Assembly: GCA_022661535.1 (NCBI GenBank)
Contig: JAKULF010000006.1
Span: forward strand, 4,397,001-4,461,000
DNA: 64,000 nt
From: Eutypa lata
Lineage: Eukaryota; Ascomycota; Sordariomycetes; Xylariales; Diatrypaceae
Direction: 5' to 3'
The position numbers were made by a program, and so were the translations under genes. The notes below the pieces were generated by a model. That model was given only the letters and a program-made list of their open reading frames with translations, was not told the origin of the DNA and did not search any database. Position 1 is the first letter of the stretch; each line of letters opens with the position of its first letter. Positions 35,736 to 50,096 of the stretch are shown here, piece after piece.

Positions 35736-37699
35736 ATATATTTCTTTTTCTTCTTAGACTTTTTGTCTGTCTCTAAGTTAACCTACCTACCTACCTAGAG
35801 GTATGTAGTTATTTATATGTGTAGTTCATATGGTAGGGAGGCTCTGTCTTCTATGTAAGTAGGTATGTGAGTAACCAAGCCATTCTCTGATCATGTAGTT
35901 GGTTTATTACTTCCTTACTCTCTCTCCCCCCCTCTCTAAATTGTTGGGGTTTGAAAGTTAATTAACAAAGGGATACCACAGCCTAGATAGTTGACTCCCG
36001 GTGGCTTGCTGGTTCCATGTCGTTAACATCAGACAGGAGGGGAGGGAAATCCCAGTCAATAAATACAGGCCTCGCTTTCACTCATGGCAAGATGTACCAG
36101 CTATGGGATAGAGAGAGGTGAAGGTGACGTGAGTCACTCATATACTAATCCTAATAAAGACAGAAGGGGGGTGGTTTTCTTTCCCGCTTGTTTTCCCCCT
36201 TAAACCAACATTAGCAGTCCTTGCTATAGTTGGATACATCAGCTCTGCGCCCTGATAGCTATCACGATGCTAGGTGATGATGTATTACAGAGTGATAGGT
36301 ACGACCACTACCCTATCTCACTACCCTATCTCACTACAACTTAAGGGGGCTTGGCCCTCTTTATATAGGCTGCCAGAGCTTCGCTACTGAAGCTCCCGAC
36401 TTAGTCTTCATCGCAACATGATTGGTAAATTTTCTAGTTATAGCAAAGCTCATTGGATATACTAGTCACAGTGGCTGCAGGCCATTAGAAGATATTCGAT
36501 TAATGGACATCCATCTGACTAGAAGGCAGAGTAAGTTATATAGTTAGGACCAACGAACAGTATCTTCGTGTGGTGTCTTTTTCGTTCACTTTAGTGACAC
36601 CTCTGTATGAATACTAAGAAGAATCGTCTATCTGTCTTCCTGTCTTACGAATGCCAGATCATGCAGAATTATATCTATCCGTAAGCTAAGTAATGAACGT
36701 ATGTTGCCCCCTTATTCTCATTTCAAAATGTTGTCGGACTTAACTAGCTGTCCTGAACGTTATAGGTGATGTGCTTTCATGAACGCGAAAAGACCGGCCT
36801 GCAAGGTACTTTATCCCTATTCATCCTAGATCATACTGTTACCAGTTGGTCACTCAAATCGACTACTATTAGTTATGTCGTTACCAGGCGGCCATGTCGC
36901 GCCTGGTTGTTAACTCCGGCAGGTATTTAAGGCCGAGGCCGAAACTGTGCCAATGAGAGGGCGGTTAATATGCACGTAACAACTGGTAACAAATTCCGTA
37001 GTGGTAACCATTAATAACTCCGACCCTTATGTCCCTGTGTGTAATAAGGTATTTGGGGTTTGCACCAGATCGCGATTATTGCACTGGGCAGCTTGGCAGC
37101 CTCCTAGTTATACGAAGATCGCGTTGGGGCGAGCTGGTTAACCCCGTCGAACGTTTTTTAGAACCCAACCTACTTAGCATGATTACATAAAATGAAGTTA
37201 GATACGCATGAGATTTATCTAGCACGTGAGCACTATGTCCGAACCCGTAGGCGTTAGGGGTACCATGGTAAGGTTGTGTTTACATAATCTGTTGTACGTA
37301 CGTTCATCGACTAACTTAGGTAGGACAGACACTAGGTGGTGGTGATGGCTGCATTTCGCTCGCGTCCGGGTTTTAAGTTCTACCACCGGGATAGCTTCTC
37401 GAAGGAAGAACAGTATAGAGAAGAATCGGAAGATATAGACTGCTTGCTGTATTAATAATTGACCTAGGTCAAAGCGGGGGCATGGCCCGATGATGCAACG
37501 ACGCCAATGTGGCATGCAATAATCAACAAATAGGAGTCTATGCATCTTCGAGACAGCAGTGCTGCTATATAAGAAGATATCACTTCCGCGTGGATGGCAC
37601 ATATCGCCATTTAGGTTATACACCATTCTTCTCACATCCTCCTCTGTCTATCTACCTTTATCTAACTTACTGACATCGAACCAGAACCCCCCTATAACC
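35736..37699. other. Spacer with a possible old repeat element
   Basis: About 2 kb, no gene. Two perfect 13-bp tandem copies of CACTACCCTATCT lie at 36306-36331, followed by a TTTATATAGGC box near 36360. That layout could belong to a degraded LTR, but matching ends were not found. The last 150 bases are the ADH promoter and leader. Confidence 0.45.
36306..36337. repeat. Tandem 13-bp repeat, two and a half copies
   Basis: CACTACCCTATCT occurs twice head to tail plus a CACTAC start of a third copy. Confidence 0.9.
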
Positions 37700-38939
37700 A
37701 TGACTCAACAACACCAAGCAGCATTCCTCGACGGGGTGAACCAGCCCCTACGAGTCGGACCCACCGATACCCCGAAACCCGGCCCGGGCGAGCTCCTCAT
37801 CAAGACCGCCGCCGTGGCCATCAACCCCATCGACTGGAAGATCCAAGGCAGCGGCATGTTCATCAAGACGTGGCCCACGATCCTGGGCCTGGATCTCGCC
37901 GGCGAGGTCTTCGCGGTCGGCGACGGCGTGACCGCCTTCGCCAAGGGCCAGCGCGTCATCGCGTACTCGCAGCTCCTCCCGAGCCTCAACATCGACCGGG
38001 CCGCCTACCAGGAGTTCGTCATCGCCCCGCAGGCCGGCGTGGCCCCGCTCCCGGACTCCGTCCCCTACGAGGCCGGCGTCGTGCTGCCCCTGGCCGTCTC
38101 CACCGCCGCCGCGGGCCTGTTCCCGTCCCCGCTGCTGGGGCTCGACACCCCGAGCGTGCCGCCCGCCAAGAAGAACGGGAAGACCCTGCTCGTGTGGGGC
38201 GCCAGTTCGAGCGTCGGCGCTACCGCCATCCAGCTTGCCGTGGCCGCTGGGTACGACGTCGTTGCGACTGCGTCCCGGAGCAACTTCGATCTGGTGAGGG
38301 GGCTCGGCGCCAAGGTCGTCTTGGACTACCATAGCTCGAGTATTGTGGAGGACTTGGTGGCCGAGCTGAAGAAAGGGGGCGGTTTCGTGGGTGCTTACGA
38401 TGGTCAGTCAATGGTGGTTGAAGATCCTAACTTAGGGTCTATCTATCTGTGCTTTACCTGTGCTAGAGTGGTTATGGCTAACGTTTTCTCGCATCATCTA
38501 TGTAGCGATTGGCCTTCGCGAGACGCAGCTGCCGACAGCGCAGGTGGTGCACGAGCTCGGCGGTGGTACCGTCGCCGCTGTCCTTCCGCCGATCGAAGAT
38601 GGCCCGGAAAACGTCACCATCCAGAACGGTATGCATTATCCATCCATCCAGCCTGTCTAGACGATACATTTCTACGAGTGTAAAAAGCGTGCTTGCTTGC
38701 TTCCTTGCTAATATTGCTCGTCTTTTACTCGTGCAGTTTTTGCTTCGTCCATTTTCCTGAACTTTGGCGAGGTGGGCAAGGCGGTTTGGGGGGATTTCCT
38801 CCCAAAGGCACTGAAGACCGGCCAGTTGAAGTCGGCTCCCCCGTACGAGGTTGTGGGGAAGGGCCTGGGCTCTCTCCAGGCTGCGTTCGATCACCTGAAG
38901 GCTGGGGTGTCGGCAACCAAGGTCGTCGTCACTCTGTAG
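37700..38939 (+). CDS. Zinc-type alcohol dehydrogenase-like / trans-enoyl reductase (MDR family), 3 exons
   Basis: Model: join(37700..38402, 38506..38628, 38737..38939), 342 aa. Introns are 103 and 108 nt; phase is kept and joins AYD-AIGLRETQLP and NVTIQN-VFASSIF. The N-terminal GroES-like domain has PKPGPGELLIKTAAVAINPI and DWKIQG, PTILGLDLAGEV and VGDGVTAFAKGQRV. The Rossmann part has TLLVWGASSSVGATAIQLA (NADPH site) and VVATASRSNFDLVRGLGAK. The zinc ligands of true ADHs are missing, as usual for the fungal ToxD/LovC-like trans-enoyl reductases and quinone-oxidoreductase-like proteins. These use NADPH to reduce C=C or act with polyketide synthases; no PKS is in the window, so the substrate is unknown. 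An in-frame upstream ATG at 37559 is less likely because it adds a leader-like peptide; MTQQHQAAF is the usual start. Confidence 0.9.
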
Positions 38940-39830
38940 ATACATAGCCCCTTCCCCGGGATCCTTCACGTGGGAGAGGAAAGCAGAATATATATGGTCC
39001 GTTACGGAATCTGATGAATGAAATGTTTACTTTTATAAACGGCAATGGACTTTCTTCTTCCTCTCCTGAATCACTACCTTCATTGATACGTTTTCCCTTC
39101 TGTCATTTCGCTTACGAGGTAAGTGGGTATTAGCCGACCCGACTACCGCACACATTCCTATGCTATCAAGCCTACTTTCCCAGAGCTGGATGTAATGGAG
39201 CCGCCATATATTATCATCATCTACCAGGAGGTTTCACGTAGCTCAGCTTTGCAATAGTTGGGTTCTGCATGTGGTCTGTCCAGCGTTAAAAGCTATTCGT
39301 GCAAGAAGACACTATCAATAACGCCGTAGGTGATCATCTCTATCCTGATACTCAGCTTGATGCAGTGATAGGTAGATTGCATTGTTACTTGTATTTATGA
39401 TAACGTAAAGTACGTTCGCCTTATATCTGTTACTCAGTAACATACCTTTCGTGACGAATCCGGGACCTGTGAGGTCCGACTTGAAACTTTTGACTATGGG
39501 TGGGATAAAATCGTACCTTGTCCTAAGTAGACCCATGTATGGACAGTAAGGATTGTCGGCGTTTTTTTCTTCTTCAATTTTTTGTTTGTCAAAGCTTCTA
39601 ATAGTGCGAGAAACATCCTAAAGGAAGAAATAAAAAGTCGAAAGATGTATTATAATCCCTGAGAAGGGTGGAGATAATGGTCAGCATCTATTTATTGGTA
39701 TTTTCCCAAGCTACATGTTATTATCCTTACTCGTTTTATGGGTTTGCTTACGGGATAGCCTTTAAATTATTGCTCCATGCGCTGCCATTAAAGATTTAGC
39801 GTAACTATGAGCAACTCGGCAACAGGCTCT
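38940..39830. other. Convergent spacer between the ADH and GMC genes
   Basis: About 0.9 kb between two stop codons, to be shared by two 3' UTRs. It contains A/T-rich poly(A)-signal-like stretches and no gene. Confidence 0.6.
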
Positions 39831-42113
39831 TCAGACAAGTCCCAGCTCCCTAACAAAAATATCCGCAGCTTTCTCTCCGACCAGTAACGCTGCATTGTAA
39901 GTATTAGCTGCGACATGCTGAGGGGGGACGCTAAGATCTGCGATCTTAAGCCCCGATATGCCATAGACATTCAAGTCAGCATCAACTATAATCTCTGTTA
40001 GAATAATATTTCTGGGAAATGCGATATATACACCCTCCTTCCTCTTGTCCCTTCTTGAGAAATAAGAGAAAAAAGGGGAAATAATAAAGCTTGAGCGGGT
40101 CTACTCACCTACGCCGTTCTCCTCCCGTGGGGCTATCTTGCAGGTCCCCAGCGGATGCCTAGACGTTCCGATATTCTCTCGTACGAACTGTACGATAGCA
40201 GCATCATCCTCAGCCGAGTACTCAATCTCACCGGGGACCGGGCCATCTGCCGTTTCTATGACAGCAGCTTTGGACCCCTCGGGGAAGCGTGGCTGGCCGG
40301 ATGGAAGTTCACCTCGAAAGATATCCATCTGCCGTGATATCGATCGTTGCATCTTATAGCCCCAGACGTGAGTCTTCAGATCGATATCATCCTCGTCTAG
40401 TAACCATCCGGGATCGAAGTCATACGGGTCGTCGATCTCGGACCCAGTGATGTGGATATGTCCTCGCGCGTATGAGTACGTAACCCAAGGTGCCGTCGTG
40501 ACATATTCGGCGGCGTCTGGAAGGGCAGCGGGGTCGCCAAAGTAGCAGTTGAAGAGTCCCATGATCATGAGGGGCCGATTGGGGGTCTCCTTGAAGTCTC
40601 TATCCCACCTCGCTTGGAACTCGGGCCCGAGAGCTGCAATATCCGCGACCGAGGGTCTAAGTTTGCTCGATACGTCGTGACCATTCCACCCTAACTGTTC
40701 ATCGTCCCTCGCGATCATATCATCTACGTCCCGACCGCGGTCATCCCTTGCCATGCCGTTGATTGTTTCATTTGCCTCAAGGCTAGTCCGGTAGACATAA
40801 CCGACGAATGGGTGATCTGAAGGCCCCAATTAGTTGGCATAACCAGTCTCTATTAGAAGCCGCGAGGTCCATCGAATATTGGACTCATCGAACGTACCTT
40901 GATATTTGTCTCCGACACCAGGAAGGCTTTCCACGACGGGTACCCCCGCTCGCTCAAGTACCGCGGGATCGCCGACCCCAGATCGTTCGAGCAACAGTGG
41001 CGTCCCGAAAGAGCCAGCCGAAGCAACCACAAGCTTTCTCGCCACGACGCTCTTCTTGCTATCTGACTGGCCTTCCTCAGCGAAGCTTGGATTCGGTCGA
41101 TACTCAACGCCGACAGCGCGCTTCTCCTCATCACCGTCGATCAGCACGCGAAGAACCTGATTCTGCACTAATACGTGCAAATTAGGAAATTCGCCGCTCT
41201 GTAGCAACGGGTGTAGATACCGGTGGCCGACATCCTGGCGTCGACCATCTAGAGGCGACACGTAGCGGTACCACGGTCCGGAGCCATTGTTGGAATGCAG
41301 ACTCTGTAGGTCTACTATTTCGGGATATCCCGTCTTGATAGCTCCTTCGATGAACGCATCCTCAGCTCGGGGTGCTTGGTGTGTCCCTTTTGACACGTGA
41401 ATTGGGCCGTCGTATCCATGTGTAGATTCGTTGCTAGTCTGGCCGTAGTATGTTTCGAACTGTGTCCAATGTTAGTTACAAGAAAGGCTCTGAATGGTTG
41501 ATGTTTAAGGGGAGAAATTCTTATTGAACACCCTCTTTGTCTTTACTCGAATATGCGTGTGTATCATTGGAAGTTGCCGGAAATACCACACCTTTTTCAA
41601 AAATGGCAAGACATCATTACCCGTCCACCCTAGCGTGTCCCAAGAATCGAAGTCATCCCATTGTCCCCGCGTATACACCATCCAATTGATCGAAGACCCT
41701 CCACCCAGGATGCCACCCGTCTCAACGATGGGCTCACGATCTGCCAGTTGTGGGGACTTGTTAGACTTCCAGAAAAGAGCCGTGTCAGATCCATTCATGG
41801 TATTGCGCTCGAAAAGTGCCGGATAAATAACGTTCTGCACGTTGAAGCTATCCTTTCCCTGCTCAATAATAAGGATGGATAGGTCAGGGTCGGCTTCAGC
41901 TAGTCTCGATGCTAAGATACAGCCTGCGGTACCACCTATAGTTGTATTCTAGTTAGTTATGAGTATGTGATGTAAGAAGAAGGAAGACTTGCCTCCGGCA
42001 ATGATAACATCTACTTCGACGAGATCTCTTGGAAGCTCAGTATATATCTCCGTGGCAGCTATCGCTACTGCCAACGCGCCAATGAGGGCTATCATTCTAC
42101 TATTAAGTAGCAT
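39831..42113 (-). CDS. Secreted-type GMC oxidoreductase, 5 exons
   Basis: Model: complement(join(39831..39985, 40109..40816, 40898..41459, 41592..41935, 41993..42113)), 629 aa, all phases consistent. MIALIGALAVAIAATE is signal-peptide-like. The FAD site VDVIIAGGGTAGCILASRL spans intron 1 (G40, G42, G45) and ends in LIIEQG. GMC signature 1 is GGGSSINWMVYTRGQWDDF; signature 2 lies around ASAGSFGTPLLLERSGVG; LPGVGDKYQDHPFVGY crosses intron 3. At the C-terminus SRHPLGTC carries the catalytic His (H563), and VPPQHVAANTYNAALL has Asn (N606) as the second active-site residue, as in choline-oxidase/dehydrogenase types rather than His as in glucose oxidase. The enzyme oxidises an alcohol with FAD; substrate unknown. 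Intron 1 uses a GC donor (GCAAGT). The first ATG after an upstream stop is at 42113; 42095 is an alternative. Confidence 0.92.
41936..41992 (-). other. GC-AG intron in the GMC gene
   Basis: 57-nt intron with donor GCAAGT and acceptor CTATAG on the minus strand. Only this splice gives the invariant AGGGTAG FAD-binding loop; the nearest GT would break it. Confidence 0.85.
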
Positions 42114-42850
42114 GATATAAGCCAATTGTAGTAACAGTATACGTCACCTATATAATTTTGACACCACTAATTTGGATACCACTTTAGGAAAGTCATATAG
42201 GGGTTAATATACAGAATTGTTAGGATTGGGATGATGAGGTTGATAGATCAATTTCAAATACCGTTCATAGATGAGAAGACCCTGTATTTATATACATAAG
42301 AAAATACGTTTTCTGCTGCATGCTTCTTTAGACTCTGGTGATTGACCCTTGAACCACGAAAAATGAAAACAAATAGCCCGGTTTAGCGATGCATCCAAGG
42401 TAAGCTGCGGGGTAACCCTATGGTTCATGATGCTTATAGTAGGTTACTACCATCAGGAATGTCCCGTTATAGAAACGCAAAGTGATAGACAAGAGATAGA
42501 TGCATGATGATGAGTATATAGGTAAGATTATAACGCCCAAGGTTACATTGTTAGCTAAGCTGAGCCCTGTTTCGGCATGCAAGTGCGGGGATATCTTCAT
42601 TGTAGGTTAGTATGGCAGCCAAGGTTCCCAGCTCGCTTGGGTGTTGTGCTGATCATGTGATATTGTTGTGTCTGGCGATGTTAAAAGCATCTTCAGGGTT
42701 CGAGTTTTCAAGATTACGAAGCTACTTGGACAAATGAACACATAGTCGAATACATAGCTTTGTATGTTTTCAGAGATATGCGCCTTTTATGGCGAGTGTT
42801 ACTCTAGTTCACTAAACTCATTATAGTGTTCTAGCTAGCTATATCCCAAT
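42114..42850. other. Upstream region of the GMC gene
   Basis: About 0.7 kb, AT-rich, no ORF worth keeping. It should contain the GMC promoter. Confidence 0.55.
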
Positions 42851-44260
42851 CTCACCTATACAATAGGAATGAGCCAGGGTGATTGGCTGGTTCGAATTTG
42901 ATGTCTAGGTTGTGTCGTATCACACGAATTAAGCCCCGATGATGACATCGCAGCCAATCATGTATAACACTGACCATTCCGTTGAACACTAGTATTATTA
43001 TTAAAAATACGACCTCACGTAATCTAAGAGTAACCGCGTAAGAATAAAAATAATAACTAGCAGTAATACCAAGTCTCGTAGTTAGCAATCCTTCGATATT
43101 ATACGGAGAAACCGGCTCATATTAAAGATCCCCATGACAAGTATGGCCAAGAAGAAGCCTATCACAATATAGAAAAAGGCCACGACGAATAGAGCGAATA
43201 GAGTGACATAGGTCTCTAGCTTTATCCTTGAACTGTTACGTTAATACTAATTACAATGCAAAGCTGGTTCCTACCGCATATCTAGACCAATTCATTTTCT
43301 GCTAGATGCTGAGATCAAATAAACTGATTTGCTCCCTGACTGCCTATGGCGTCGAGAGTCAAAATGTCGATAGGTAGGTCTAGCAAAACTGTTATGGCTC
43401 TGTGAGGATAGTAGTTAAACTTGTTTTATTGCTAATCTTGGTGTCCAGTAAACTATCAGCATTACAAACTTACAGTTCTAAGAGCCCCAATTTCATGAGG
43501 AGGTCTTCATAAAACCAGAAAGAAATGCTAGAGTCACAAGGTCATAGGCTATGGATTAGCTATGGTCTCCCAATCTTCACATGAAGGCGACGGACTATTT
43601 GACAAGTATATATACCGTACCATACCACGCACCATCAATAATCAGAGTAAACTCCGGTAGTTACCCCGATGTAGAGGATAGTAGAGAATAAATTCATCCG
43701 TCAAAGAAAAATATATACCGCCAAAACATGAGCTGTCAAGCCGCCGAAGCAACCAAGCTGGCGGTCACTTTTGCGGCTGAGCCTTCTACTCCATAGCACA
43801 AAAGACACCGAACCTGTCGAATACCCAAGTCCGGCAGTGTCTCGAGATGTCGAGTAGTCCTGCCGAACAGCCCGGCAAGCTTCCAGTTGCAAAGTTTCGC
43901 GGAGGATGTTGTTTATCTTACCTCTTTAACTACACGAATGTCAAAGAAGCCATAGGTGGATCACATATCTATCTAGACACGTATATAAGAGCCTCCTATG
44001 CAAGACCGAGGATAAGACTATCAAGGTGAAGACTCTGGATCCCACGTGAAACTTGAGGAGGTGGCCGAGAAGAATGTCAACCACCACAATAACGACTGCT
44101 GGGAAGGGTCTTAAAAAATTCAATTTCTTAGAAATAGCCACTGGAAGGATGACGGTGAAACCGCAACTGGAGTTCAATACAAACCCAAAGAATTTACTTT
44201 ACGGGGGCGATCTTGGCGTACTTTATGTTGTAACTGTTACCCTACGCTCTCCAGTACACG
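42850..44260 (-). pseudogene. Fragments of a possible membrane protein, not identified
   Basis: Minus-strand frames of hydrophobic, protein-like sequence follow each other: FFGFVLNSSCGFTVILPV plus PAVVIVVVDILLGHLL (44177-43941), a Cys/Arg-rich middle part ending GGLTAHVLAVYIF (43892-43701), ETYVTLFALFVVAFFYIVIG and FFLAILVMGIFNMSRF (about 43220-43100), and MVSVIHDWLRCHHRGLIR (about 42990-42900). Stops and frame changes separate them and I could not build a phase-consistent gene. They may be a decayed multi-pass protein, a gene with many introns that I failed to resolve, or chance in AT-rich DNA. Confidence 0.3.
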
Positions 44261-45190
44261 GGGATGACCCTACATGCAGATAGTCAAGCACCAATAATTC
44301 GAATAACCCAAAAACTGCGTGTAATAATACACGATTATCCAATTGCAGATAACATGTTTTCAGGATTATTCCGATTTTGACATTATTATTTTACATATGG
44401 CCAACGCCACTACGCAGTTAAGACTGACGGAGTAGAAGAGTGGAAGGTACAAGCTTGATTAGCTAAAGTAATCAGCGAAGTGTGCCGTCTCTAAATACGT
44501 GAGGCTCCTCTGTGAGTTTAGGTAGTCTAGTCTATTAGCTACCTCTTACATCTAGGCATCTATCAAAAGACTGAAGGAAAAGCACTAGGAAGAGCTAGAC
44601 AGCAAAATCAAATGACGGCCCTGTGTCCCTGGCTGCCAAACACTTGACCCACTGCGCCCTCATCAAGCAGGAACTGCTCGTCCTGGTGGTCGCTGTCAGG
44701 GATATGGCCTGAATCGTAGGTGAAGACTACTACGTGGGCTACGCCGCATGCGAGCTATTGTTATTCTACACAGTTTCCTGCGTATTGATCCCACACCTGA
44801 TTAGATATCCCCTACTCCCACGACGCTCTCTTGCAATAGCTAAGAATCTCTTGGTATCTTTGTTCATCATCATCATCATCATGTCAGAATAGTGTTCAGC
44901 TGTGTTTCTTTGTTTGTCCTTGACTGTAAGGGTGGTGGCTCAGGAACTAAGGTCCTCCCTACTGTTGGCCTTGGCCGTAGAGGGGGAAGGTCTGCTGGGA
45001 AATACTGAAGGATTAAAGAAATGTAAGCATTCTATATGTAAAGTTCAGTGTCTGAAGAAAGGGGTAAGAAGGGGCACATGCGTCGGAAATTTGAATAATC
45101 CAAATCTAGAGGGGAGTAATACCTTGTTATCCAATTATGAAAACCACTCGTTCGTGATTATTCAAATTTTGTGATTTTCGCCCCAGTGTC
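44261..45190. other. Spacer with no supportable gene
   Basis: About 0.9 kb. A short CAT/ATC trinucleotide run lies at about 44866-44882. The plus-strand frame 44902-45174 has no motif. Confidence 0.5.
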
Positions 45191-45191
45191 A

Positions 45192-45596
45192 TCACGACGT
45201 TGAAGTTGTGCTTATCCATAAGATGGCGGCAAACCTCGCTGCTTCAAATTCCCCTCCCAAGATCCTCTTCGGTAGAATGTTTGGTAAGCTGCCCTCGGCT
45301 TGTGAAGCAGTGCGGCTGTATTGGTCGTCGGGGGCGGGCAGGGATTCTCCGTCGGTCGGCTGTCGAAGCAAGAGCTGGGGAGTTATCCGGTCGGTAATCT
45401 CAAATCGTATGAATGTAGGTGTGTCCGTGGCAATAAGCTTTGATTTCTCCCCCGTGGTATCGGAGTCGCGGTTACGGGTTCTGTCAATGTAGAATGTGGC
45501 TGTTCCATAGAAAGTTCGCGATGACCGCTCATTCAACCTTGGGGTAGGTTGGCTGGGTTGGGTGAAGTGACTGTAGTGGGTGGCGACCTGAGCCAC
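45192..45596 (-). other. Unidentified 134-codon open frame
   Basis: Open minus-strand frame of 134 codons beginning MAQVATHYSHFTQPSQPTPR and containing YIDRTRNRDSDTTGEKSK and FEITDRITPQLLLRQPTD. There is no signal peptide, TM helix or known domain. A plus-strand frame (45208-45492) overlaps almost all of it, so chance cannot be excluded. It could be an orphan gene or a fragment of a larger lost one. Confidence 0.25.
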
Positions 45597-45599
45597 CTT

Positions 45600-47650
45600 G
45601 GGTCGTCGCTAGCTACTTGGGAGGTATCGCTGGTCACTTGGGAGGCGATGCCGATTACTTTGGGCCGACATGTGAAAGCCTAGGTATTGGGTTCGATGAG
45701 GTGTATGTCGACGGTTTTGCTTCCTACCTTGAAGAAGAAGTTCTCGGGAAGGCTCGTATAGAATCTTACACAAGCATCCTAGATGAGCCGTGCTCGATGG
45801 TCTCTGATGCCGTGTCTAATGATTCAGGTTGTTCAAGTGCCCCCGGTCAATAGTGTCTGGTGTTTGGCAAGAAGAACATAGTTTAATGCTGCCAAAGTAT
45901 TCTCTAGTCTGAACAAGTGGAGTCTTTGTCCGAAAAGCTTAAGTCGATGAGGTACAGTTATGGCTGGGGATCAGATGGAGAGCTGGGTTCTATTGTGAAG
46001 TTAGAATCATGAAGGAGTGTAGGAAATAGATTCTGGATCTGGAGCAGACCCTGGACTCTACGTAGATACAGGCATCATAAGTCACTCCATAACAAAAATT
46101 ATAGAAAGAACTACCTGACCACAGGCGGAAGCTACCTGATTCCTCTGTCTGCAATGTCATGCTACATGCTAAGCCCGGATTTGCCTTCCTTGATGGAACG
46201 ATTCTTCCATCATCGATAATGTTACTGTGTTAAGGAAGACAAATAATCACATGCCCTGGCACTACGAAACAAGACATTGTACACCGCTGTCTTTGTCACG
46301 AAGTACAGCGGCAGGTGAGTCCCTATAAGTACATGTATGTATGTCAGGTCTTATACATGTATGTAGGTGGACCGGACGGTTATGATGTATGCTATGACGA
46401 AGAAAAGATTTGTTAGAATATTGGTTCGGCCCTTCCCTAGATCATGTACTTGGAGGAGGATTGAGCTTTCCGGGGATACCTGACGAGAGTATCACTGGTT
46501 GAAATACCTCAAGCTTGACCGGCTACCTAGGTAGCTACGGCAATTAACACACTGTTCTATGATGTTGTTCTAATGTAGGCAGTAGCTTCGGCTAAAGGCA
46601 TACTGCACACCCATAGTCTGGTACTGTAATTGTAGATTCGCTGTATGTTTTTGAATCTCGACGAAAGAACTCAAGCCTGGATGTTAGGGTATAGGAGAAT
46701 TGGCCTGATTGGAATATTATGACCATCCTCAAGAGAGGGAGCTTCCAGATATTATTTCTTATACATTTCCAATATCAATTGGTGGAAGTAATAAATATCG
46801 CATGTACTGGAAGTTCATCGACCCCTATTCTTTCTTTGGACAATTCATAGGCCATAGGTCAACTACTCAAGTAGTTGCATGAATAAAGTGATATGCATAT
46901 TGCGGGCGTCTACTACTACCTTAGGTACATAGATACATTGGATGCAAGGGTAAGCACCTAGATAGGGATAAGGTTGGTTTCAGGGGACTAAGCTAGCGGG
47001 CAGCTGCGGGGAACAGTCAGGTCCTTCTTGCTTCTCACCGTCAATTTTCAGGACGATTGTCTCGTCTGAAGGAGGGGCTTGCAGATCCATCCCCTAGCTT
47101 TGAGCCAATTACGTAGAAGACTTCAAACTCAGGCTCCAGGGGCTCAATGTACATACATACAAACATACCTCCCAGCGCACAGCTAGGTGGTGTATGTAGC
47201 TAGACAGCCCGACTCTATCATCCATTTATCGTCTGAAGATGAGAGTTGAAGTTTGATGGTGCAGGTCTCTGTTCATAAATACCTAGGTATCTATTACTAT
47301 ATGACTATTGCCAATTGAAATAGGCCGCCTACCAAACCCAACATAAGTATTTGGAGGTATATTAGGTACCTAGATATCTAAGGGTTATTGTCAAGTGTAC
47401 ATATTGTACATACAGGTACTTTGGAGTATTGTAGGTACAGTAGGTACCGACAAACACACAGATTTATTGAGTCGTCCCTTGTCGACCACTCTTTTAGCTT
47501 TTGGAAAGCCTCTCAGCCAACGAAAGAAAAGTTGATTGATGAAAACGAATCAACAGCAAGCAAACACATTCAACGAAGGGACGATCCGATTATTTGAAAC
47601 GGAAGTTCTTGTTTCTGTTCTTGGTGTTAGGGGTGTCAGGGGCCGTCTTC
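45600..47650. other. Gene-poor spacer upstream of cot-1
   Basis: About 2 kb with short frames only (45617-45853 is acidic and unremarkable). CTACCTAGGTAG at 46523 and TACCTAGGTAT at 47280 are copies of the recurring palindrome. No RNA gene seen. Confidence 0.55.
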
Positions 47651-47948
47651 ACTATCGCCATTGCCCATTGCCCATTATCCATTATCCATTATAGTTAACA
47701 CCGACTAATAACTACTTATACTACCTACCTCTTACCTACCACTTACTTAACCTACTTACATATTTGGGCATAAAACAAACTCCCCTCTCACCCCCTGACT
47801 CCGCCTTGTCTTGTCCTGTCTTGTCCTGTGCTGTCCCCCTTCCTCACCTCTATTCTTCCCTCTCCATCTAAAGCAATAGATAGTCGACATCCTTCTACTC
47901 GATCGATCGACCGACCGACCGACCTATTGTTTAGTTGATAACGCCAAG
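47650..47948 (+). promoter_or_regulatory. Repeat-rich leader/promoter of cot-1
   Basis: The 300 bases before the start codon contain CCATTGC/CCATTAT heptamer-like repeats (47658-47692), TTGTCCTGTC-type repeats (about 47806-47837) and a GATC/GACC tetranucleotide run (47901-47924). All are CT- or GC-biased, as often in fungal promoters and 5' UTRs. No TATA box is evident. Confidence 0.45.
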
Positions 47949-50096
<2,148 letters not shown>

